The translations under genes were made by a program, and so were the position numbers. A stretch of 11,009 nucleotides of DNA from Myxococcales bacterium (GTDB lineage: Bacteria; Myxococcota; Bradymonadia; UBA7976; UBA1532), in assembly GCA_020430675.1 (NCBI GenBank), contig JAGQJJ010000069.1, positions 1-11,009 on the forward strand. Direction: 5' to 3'. Of the stretch, positions 7,331 to 11,009 are shown one piece after another. The notes beneath the pieces were generated by a model that saw only the letters and a program-made list of their open reading frames with translations, had not been told where the DNA came from and ran no database searches. Numbering within the stretch: position 1 is the stretch's first letter; each line of letters starts with the position of its first letter.

Positions 7331-7360
7331 AGCCTATGTCTTCGCCGGGACCGGTTTCAA
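7331..7360 (-). promoter_or_regulatory. Weak sigma70-like promoter candidate upstream of the GltG-like gene
   Basis: Read on the minus strand, TTGAAA (7360-7355) is 5 of 6 to the -35 consensus, and TAGGCT (7336-7331) is only 3 of 6 to the -10 consensus, with an 18-base spacer. It points at the GltG-like gene, whose ATG is about 170 bases downstream. The poor -10 keeps this tentative. Confidence 0.22.
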
Positions 7361-7485
7361 CCAACACGCCGCCAGGCGCCAGAAAAGCAAACGCGCGAGG
7401 CCGACAAGCGACACTCGCGCGAAAGAATTTCACCATGGCGGTCATGGCTGAGAGCCGGAGCGCCGCTGGCCGGCTCGCCGGTTGG

Positions 7486-8091
7486 TCAAGTCCCGCGCTG
7501 GCCGCCCTTCAAGACGGCAAACTTGAACTTCTGAAACTCCGCCTGGCCCGCCGTGTAGAGCACCTCGGTGATGACCCGATAGGCTGTCTCTTCGTGCGCG
7601 ATGACGGTGAGCACGCCATCAAATCGCGAGCCGCTGAGCCGCGCCATCTCTTTCTGCCGCGCCGCCTCATCGTTGAGCGCGTCGAAGAGGGGCGTCACGT
7701 TCAGGCTGTTCTCGTCGCCGGCTTTGTCGGCCTTGTCGACGAGGCCGTCGTGCAATTCGACGACCACCTTGTCGTTGACCACGATGCCCTTGGCGGTCAC
7801 GGTGACCGACGCGCTGGGCTCGGGGCTGATCTCGGTGGTCGAGGCCGGCAGCTTCAGATCTTCACCCGAGTCGATCCGCAGCGGGTCGATCGAGTAGTTC
7901 ATCAGCAGGAACACCAGGATGATCGTCATCGCGTCCATCAACGAGTTGATGGTGACGGTGGCTTCACCGTCGGGCAGACGCCGGGCCTTGCGCTCCTTGC
8001 GCTGACGGTCGGCCTCGGAGGCCACCCAGTCAGCGATGAGCTCTTCGCGGGATTTGCTCTTGTCGGAGAAGCTTCCAGAACGGCTGGTCAT
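7486..8091 (-). CDS. ExbD/TolR-type biopolymer transport protein with intact proton-path Asp (AglQ/AglS-like)
   Basis: This 201-aa single-span inner-membrane protein has a charged cytoplasmic N-terminus (1-45) that is longer than in E. coli ExbD. One membrane helix follows (about 48-67, INSLMDAMTIILVFLLMNY), then a periplasmic domain (about 75-197). Asp53 in SLMDAM aligns with the essential membrane Asp of ExbD (TPFIDVM), which relays protons. The C-terminal LTVIAHEETAYRVITEVLYT (161-180) is the usual ExbD/TolR fold signature. It would form a stator-like proton channel with the ExbB-like protein and act on the GltG-like protein. The start is the ATG at 8091 with GGGGAG 7 bases upstream; an upstream ATG at 8190 lies inside the preceding gene and adds only Ser/Arg-rich residues. 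The gap to the upstream ExbD-like gene is 16 bp. The 3' side is a 323-bp spacer. Confidence 0.92.
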   Translation of the reverse strand: MTSRSGSFSDKSKSREELIADWVASEADRQRKERKARRLPDGEATVTINSLMDAMTIILVFLLMNYSIDPLRIDSGEDLKLPASTTEISPEPSASVTVTAKGIVVNDKVVVELHDGLVDKADKAGDENSLNVTPLFDALNDEAARQKEMARLSGSRFDGVLTVIAHEETAYRVITEVLYTAGQAEFQKFKFAVLKGGQRGT

Positions 8092-8107
8092 CGTCGTTCT
8101 CCCCGCC

Positions 8108-8734
8108 TTACTGCGCGACCGCGAAGACGACGTCAGGCCAGAGGAGCTCGATCTGACCGTCGCTGCCATACTTGTACTGCGCGGCCACAAAAGCGGTCGA
8201 GTCGCCGTACGAGTCCTGGTCGAGCTTCAGCCGGATCACGTCCATCACGCTGATGACGTATTTGAATGGGATCTTCTGCTCGGCGGTGAGGTTGACGATC
8301 GTCTCCTGCGGAAAAGCGGTCTTGATGGTGACCAGCTTGTTGTACAGGTCGACGTAGTCATAGACCTCGCCCTTCTTGGCGATGAGAAAGCCACCCTGGG
8401 GCGGAAGGCCCGCGGCGGCCGCGGCCGGGTCAGCGGCCATCTCGGGCGCCAGGCCGAGCACCTGGTAGATGTCAGCCCCGCCGGCCTTGAGGCGGAAGCC
8501 CGCCTCTTCGATGCCGACCGTCAGGTTGAGCGGCTTCTCTTCGCTGTCATCCGGTGCCGCCTGCCCCATGCCGAAGCGGGGGGCGTTGACGTTGACCACG
8601 CCGATCTTCACCAACGACGTGCCGAAGAGCACCATCGGGATGAGACACACGACCAGGTTCATGATCGGAACCAGGTTGAGGTCTTCGATCTTGTCGGCGT
8701 CGAACTTCTTCTTGGCTGAAGGCCTGCGCGCCAT
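8108..8734 (-). CDS. ExbD/TolR-type protein with Asn in place of the conserved membrane Asp
   Basis: This 208-aa single-span protein resembles ExbD/TolR. Its membrane segment LNLVPIMNLVVCLIPMVLFG (19-38) aligns position by position with INVTPFIDVMLVLLIIFM of E. coli ExbD, which puts Asn26 (codon AAC at 8659-8657) where the proton-carrying Asp should be. The periplasmic part contains an Ala/Pro-rich insertion (98-112) and the domain QETIVNLTAEQKIPFKYVIS (143-162) followed by VMDVIRLK (163-170), typical of the family. The protein probably has a structural or gating role in the channel complex, with proton transfer done by the second ExbD-like protein; this is inference. The ATG at 8734 has a strong ribosome site (GGAGG, 7 bases upstream), part of which lies in a small hairpin (8744-8757). 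It is followed after 16 bp by the second ExbD-like gene. Confidence 0.88.
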   Translation of the reverse strand: MARRPSAKKKFDADKIEDLNLVPIMNLVVCLIPMVLFGTSLVKIGVVNVNAPRFGMGQAAPDDSEEKPLNLTVGIEEAGFRLKAGGADIYQVLGLAPEMAADPAAAAAGLPPQGGFLIAKKGEVYDYVDLYNKLVTIKTAFPQETIVNLTAEQKIPFKYVISVMDVIRLKLDQDSYGDSTAFVAAQYKYGSDGQIELLWPDVVFAVAQ

Positions 8735-8743
8735 CGATGTTCC

Positions 8744-8757
8744 TCCGGTCTACCGGA
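8744..8757. repeat. Small inverted repeat covering the ribosome site of the first ExbD-like gene
   Basis: TCCGGT and ACCGGA are exact reverse complements with a two-base centre. In the minus-strand mRNA this gives a 5-bp stem with a four-base loop, and one arm contains the GGA of the GGAGG ribosome site for the ATG at 8734. It may damp translation of this gene. Confidence 0.4.
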
Positions 8758-8782
8758 TTTCCTGCCGTGTGTGGAGTCGAAC

Positions 8783-8819
8783 CTCATTGTCGCGCCGCCA
8801 GACACAGCGCGACAATGAG
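8783..8819. repeat. Perfect 13-bp inverted repeat (mRNA hairpin) between the ExbB-like and ExbD-like genes
   Basis: CTCATTGTCGCGC (8783-8795) and GCGCGACAATGAG (8807-8819) are exact reverse complements around an 11-base loop. The hairpin begins 17 bases after the stop codon of the ExbB-like gene. There is no U-run on either side, so it is not a classic intrinsic terminator. A 3'-end stabiliser, an attenuator, or an RNA processing site that sets the ratio of channel subunits are possible roles. Confidence 0.75.
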
Positions 8820-8829
8820 AGGACACCCA

Positions 8830-8844
8830 AACCGCTTAGCGGTT
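8830..8844. repeat. Palindrome over the stop codon of the ExbB-like gene
   Basis: AACCGCT and AGCGGTT flank a single T and overlap the TAA stop (8838-8836, minus strand) of the ExbB-like gene. In RNA only a short stem with a three-base loop is possible. It could arise by chance; it is listed because it lies directly beside the 13-bp hairpin. Confidence 0.35.
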
Positions 8845-9489
8845 CTCGCCAGCCCCGCCGTGGAGGCGCGAGATGAGCAGGTTCTCCAGCTTCACCGAGT
8901 ACTGGTCGATCTCGTCGATGATCTTCTTGGTCACCGAGGCCAGGAAGACCTGAGCCAGCAGGCAGGGGATGGCCACGATGAGGCCGAACGCCGTGGTGTT
9001 CATGGCGATCGAGATACCGTTGGCCAGCATCGCCTGCCGCTTGTCCGGCGGAATCGACGGGTCCGAGAGGGCTTCGAAGGCCTGAATCAGACCGAGGATG
9101 GTCCCGAGCAGACCGAGCAGCGTCGCGATGTTGGCGATCTGCTGGAGCACGTTCGTGCGCTTGGTGACCACCGGCACGATCTCCAGGGTCGCCTCTTCGA
9201 CGGCGTTCTGGATCTCTTCGGGGCCCTTGTTGGCGCGGGTCAGACCCGCTTTGATGACCTTGGGGAGCGCGGCCGAGGGCGCCGCGTTGCAGAGCTTGAT
9301 CGCGCGGTCGATGTTGTTGGCCATCACCAGTTTCTGGATCTGGGCCATGAACGCCGCCGCGTTGATGTTGTACTTGAAGTACAGGAAGATGAAGCGCTCG
9401 ATGATCACCCCGAGGCCGATGACGCTCATGACGAGAATGGGGTGCATCCACGCACCACCGTCAGAGTAGAACTTCGCAACCGCACCCAT
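8836..9489 (-). CDS. MotA/TolQ/ExbB proton channel family protein (AglR-like)
   Basis: This 217-aa inner-membrane protein has three membrane spans (about 16-36, 118-138 and 160-184), the TolQ/ExbB arrangement, with a cytoplasmic domain between the first and second. The signatures IATLLGLLGTILGLIQAFEA (121-140) and MNTTAFGLIVAIPCLLAQVF (163-182) are those of the family's proton-channel helices, including the paired Thr in NTTAFG. It would form the multimeric ring around ExbD-like helices and let protons drive the GltG-like partner. In Myxococcus the same type of protein, AglR, works with AglQ and AglS. The ATG at 9489 has AAGGAGG 9 bases upstream. A 233-bp spacer separates it from the upstream 84-aa gene, so it probably starts a transcription unit. 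The two ExbD-like genes follow after a 101-bp spacer rich in hairpins. Confidence 0.94.
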   Translation of the reverse strand: MGAVAKFYSDGGAWMHPILVMSVIGLGVIIERFIFLYFKYNINAAAFMAQIQKLVMANNIDRAIKLCNAAPSAALPKVIKAGLTRANKGPEEIQNAVEEATLEIVPVVTKRTNVLQQIANIATLLGLLGTILGLIQAFEALSDPSIPPDKRQAMLANGISIAMNTTAFGLIVAIPCLLAQVFLASVTKKIIDEIDQYSVKLENLLISRLHGGAGENR

Positions 9490-9722
9490 TCGACGTTTCC
9501 TCCTTGGGGGTGAAGCTGATACTTCAGCGCTGCGGTCTCTAAGCCGGCCGCCTAGTTCTGGTCAGGATGCGCAACCCAGCGACATCTTTACAGTTTCTGA
9601 ACCAATTGTGTGAATCGGCTCGAAGTCTATAACACCGCCTGAAAACAGCGGTCCACTCTTTTCTCTCCGGGGGCAGGATTTTGCACCGGCTCCGGACACG
9701 CTCCCGCCAAGGGGGGCGCGGA
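9490..9722. promoter_or_regulatory. Intergenic region with promoter-like sequence upstream of the ExbB-like gene
   Basis: This is the most AT-rich patch of the window. On the minus strand TTCACA (9614-9609) and TAAAGA (9590-9585), 18 bases apart, form a weak sigma70-like pair with a leader of about 90 bases before the ATG at 9489. A second pair, TGGACC (9655-9650) and TATAGA (9631-9626), also 18 apart, is equally weak. A hairpin (9634-9652, CAG/CTG arms, AAAA loop) lies within the spacer of the second pair. Which, if either, is used cannot be decided by eye. No gene is visible here. Confidence 0.35.
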
Positions 9723-9977
9723 TCAGAATGGCTCCTTCTCCACGCTGCGCAAGATCAGTGGAACAAAGCTCTTCTTGGGTTCAAGACCCTGAAAGGTCAG
9801 CTCGCTGCGCTGGAGAATATAGAAGGCCTGCGGCTTCTGCACCTGCCCCTCGACGGTGATCGTGTCAATCTTGATCACCTTCGGTTGCCCCTTCTTGGCC
9901 GGCTTTTCCTGTGCGATCGCAGCGCCGCTGACAAACAGCGTGGCGAGCAGCAGCAGAGGGCCAAGGGTGCGCTTCAC
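9723..9977 (-). CDS. Small exported protein of unknown function (84 aa)
   Basis: This short protein has a clear signal peptide (KRT, then the hydrophobic stretch 5-19, likely cleavage after AIA at 22). A mature part of about 62 residues follows: a Lys-rich start, the beta-like segment VIKIDTITVEGQVQKPQAFY (34-53), and a C-terminus ending VEKEPF. I do not recognise a named family, though the setting beside AglR-type genes suggests a periplasmic accessory of the motor complex (inference). The start is a GTG at 9977 whose last two bases overlap the TGA of the TPR gene (shared bases 9974-9977), with GGAG 7 bases upstream inside that gene's 3' end. Such an overlap implies translational coupling to the TPR protein. 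No U-tract terminator is visible after its stop. The overlap, ribosome site and signal peptide all argue that it is a real gene. Confidence 0.8.
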   Translation of the reverse strand: MKRTLGPLLLLATLFVSGAAIAQEKPAKKGQPKVIKIDTITVEGQVQKPQAFYILQRSELTFQGLEPKKSFVPLILRSVEKEPF

Positions 9978-11009
9978 TTCTCTTCTCCGCCGGGCGGGAC
10001 TTCGGCCTCAGGTGCCGGATCGGGCCCCTTCGGTTCGTCTTTGGGCGCGCGGCGCCCCATCTCCGCCTTCTTGCGTTCGACCTCGATCCGCTTGCGCGCT
10101 TCCCCGATGTAGGCATCGACCGGGTCGTCGCGCTCGCGAGCCCCTGAAGTCTGCTTGTAGCTCTCGAAAAAGGCAAGCGCGCGTTCGAGACGGGTGATCG
10201 GATCGAGGTCGGGCAACGCGCCGTCGAGGTAGAGAATGCCCAGGTTGTAGGCGACTTCAGGCGAGCGCGGGTGGTCGGCGAGCGCGGCGCGCAGCACGGC
10301 ATCGGCGTCGGCGTAACGCTGCTGGCCCTTGAGCGCGTTGCCCAGGTTGATGCGCGCACCGAGCATGTCGGGCCACCGGGCGAGCGCCTTGCGGAACTGC
10401 AGCTCGGCGCCGATATAGTCGCCGGCCTCGTGATAGATGAGGCCGAGGTTGTTGTAGATCTCGGCGGTGGCGCCGCCGGGCAGGGCGGTGGCCTCTTCGA
10501 GCACGAAGCGCGCTTTGAGCTGCTCGCCGAGCGCCGCGTGCGCCATGGCCTGGCGGGCATGGATCTCGGGGTCGTCGGGATCGAGCGCCTTGGCGTTTTC
10601 GAGGATGGCGATGGCCAGCTCGTATTTGCCGTTGGCGTGGCTGGCGGCGGCGAGGTTGATCATGGCGTCGACGTTCTTTTCGTCGACGCGCAGGATGTCC
10701 TTGCTGTCGGCTTCGACCTGGGCGGCGTCGCGGCCAGCGGTGAGGCGAAGGCGGTTGTAGGCGTTGCGCAGGTCGGCGCTCTTGGGGGCGCGGGCGAGCT
10801 GGTCGCGCGCGAGCCGCAGGGCGGCCTCGACGTCGTCACGGCGCATGAGCAGGTGGCCGATGGCAAGCACCGCGGGGCCGAACGCGGGGCGGGCGCGCAG
10901 GGCGTCTTCGTAGTGGCCTCGCGCGGCGTCGACGCGGCCCTGCCATTCGGCGAGCACGCCGAGGTTGTAATGGGCTTCGGGCTGGTCGGGCGCGGCGCGC
11001 GCGGCGTCG
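9974..11009 (-). CDS. TPR-repeat protein, GltE/NfsE-like (partial, N-terminus off window)
   Basis: The 344 residues present carry about seven tetratricopeptide repeats, a scaffold for protein-protein contacts. Clear units include PEAHYNLGVLAEWQGRVDAA at the start of the visible part, AMINLAAASHANGKYELAIA, then EIYNNLGLIYHEAGDYIGAE, then ARINLGNALKGQQRYADADA, and finally PEVAYNLGILYLDG. The C-terminus is a charged Lys/Arg helix and a Pro/Glu-rich tail ending PPGGEEK. The frame is open to the right edge, so the true start and any signal peptide or lipobox lie outside; a GTG at 10957 is inside a repeat and unlikely to be the start. In Myxococcus Glt and Nfs clusters a TPR lipoprotein (GltE/AglT, NfsE) belongs to the envelope part of the machine, which fits the neighbours here, but TPR proteins are common and this match rests on context. 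Confidence 0.85.
   Translation of the reverse strand, partial: DAARAAPDQPEAHYNLGVLAEWQGRVDAARGHYEDALRARPAFGPAVLAIGHLLMRRDDVEAALRLARDQLARAPKSADLRNAYNRLRLTAGRDAAQVEADSKDILRVDEKNVDAMINLAAASHANGKYELAIAILENAKALDPDDPEIHARQAMAHAALGEQLKARFVLEEATALPGGATAEIYNNLGLIYHEAGDYIGAELQFRKALARWPDMLGARINLGNALKGQQRYADADAVLRAALADHPRSPEVAYNLGILYLDGALPDLDPITRLERALAFFESYKQTSGARERDDPVDAYIGEARKRIEVERKKAEMGRRAPKDEPKGPDPAPEAEVPPGGEEK

Larger units (their letters stand above)
7163..7485. other. 323-bp gene-free spacer between motor genes, with inverted repeats
   Basis: No convincing gene is visible in this stretch, on either strand. Three things are present. Just after the stop of the second ExbD-like gene is a GC-rich inverted repeat (GAGCCGG at 7452-7458 and CCGGCTC at 7470-7476) without a U-tract. 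A possible minus-strand promoter lies at 7331-7360. A perfect 8-bp dyad lies at 7266-7283. A 48-codon minus-strand frame (7299-7445) has no ribosome site. The spacer most likely holds a promoter and leader for the GltG-like gene, so the cluster may be two or more transcription units. Confidence 0.5.

Noticed and set aside
7299..7445. A 48-codon minus-strand frame with an ATG start in the 323-bp spacer.
   Set aside because: There is no ribosome site before either of its first two ATGs, no signal peptide or domain, and frames of this length are frequent in such GC-rich DNA.
5957..7534. A 525-codon plus-strand open frame opposite the GltG-like gene.
   Set aside because: It shows Leu/Arg/Asp-rich composition and no domain. 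Its hydrophobic Leu-rich stretch is the complement of the Lys/Glu linker of the minus-strand gene.
8771..8795. Read on the minus strand, GGTTCGACTCC at 8785-8775 looks like the T-loop end of a tRNA.
   Set aside because: No flanking T-stem, anticodon arm or acceptor pairing can be built around it, and part of it belongs to the 13-bp inverted repeat. It is treated as chance similarity.
9634..9652. A hairpin with AAAA loop followed on the plus strand by a pyrimidine-rich run, considered as an intrinsic terminator.
   Set aside because: No plus-strand gene precedes it, the T-run is interrupted, and on the minus strand it is not followed by a U-tract. It is mentioned only within the spacer annotation.

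Overview
The window is GC-rich DNA (about two thirds G+C by eye), densely coded and almost entirely on the minus strand. It carries a module typical of Myxococcota and related former Deltaproteobacteria: a TPR protein, a TolQ/ExbB-type proton channel protein, two TolR/ExbD-type proteins, and a membrane protein with an FHA-like N-terminus and an AgmX/PglI-type C-terminus. These are the building blocks of the Agl-Glt gliding machinery and its spore-coat relative Nfs. The assignment to this part of the tree is an inference from gene content and base composition; there is no rRNA or other phylogenetic marker.

Layout, in the direction of minus-strand transcription (right to left): a TPR protein cut by the right edge (9974-11009), coupled by a 4-base overlap to an 84-aa exported protein (9723-9977); a 233-bp spacer with weak promoter-like sequence; a TolQ/ExbB/AglR-like protein (8836-9489); a 101-bp spacer with three inverted repeats; two ExbD/TolR-like proteins (8108-8734, 7486-8091); a 323-bp gene-free spacer; the FHA-like/AgmX-PglI protein (5783-7162); an unrecognised two-cysteine exported helical protein (5217-5768); an outer-membrane beta-barrel (3797-5191); and a short Wza-type polysaccharide export lipoprotein (3188-3793), 3 bases from the barrel gene. 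One plus-strand gene, an NTP_transf_5-type nucleotidyltransferase (about 2101-3168), interrupts the series. Beyond it lie a WbpP-type UDP-GlcNAc 4-epimerase (1070-2044) and a WbpA-type UDP-N-acetylhexosamine 6-dehydrogenase, cut by the left edge (1-1004).

How the parts may work together: the epimerase and dehydrogenase would make an activated N-acetylhexosaminuronic acid, and the short Wza-like protein with its beta-barrel would form an outer-membrane exit for polysaccharide. The ExbB/ExbD proteins would use the proton gradient to drive the periplasm-spanning AgmX/PglI protein. This resembles the Exo/Nfs logic of Myxococcus spore-coat assembly, where an AglRQS motor acts on an exported polysaccharide. 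The functional link here is inferred from gene order only. Glycosyltransferases, flippase, polymerase and the Wzc-type co-polymerase are not in the window.

Points that stand out: one of the two ExbD-like proteins has Asn where the family has its proton-carrying Asp; strong inverted repeats lie between the motor genes; the OPX protein lacks an outer-membrane domain but sits beside a barrel; and the FHA-like domain lacks its phosphothreonine-binding residues. No tRNA, rRNA, CRISPR array, insertion sequence or phage gene was seen.
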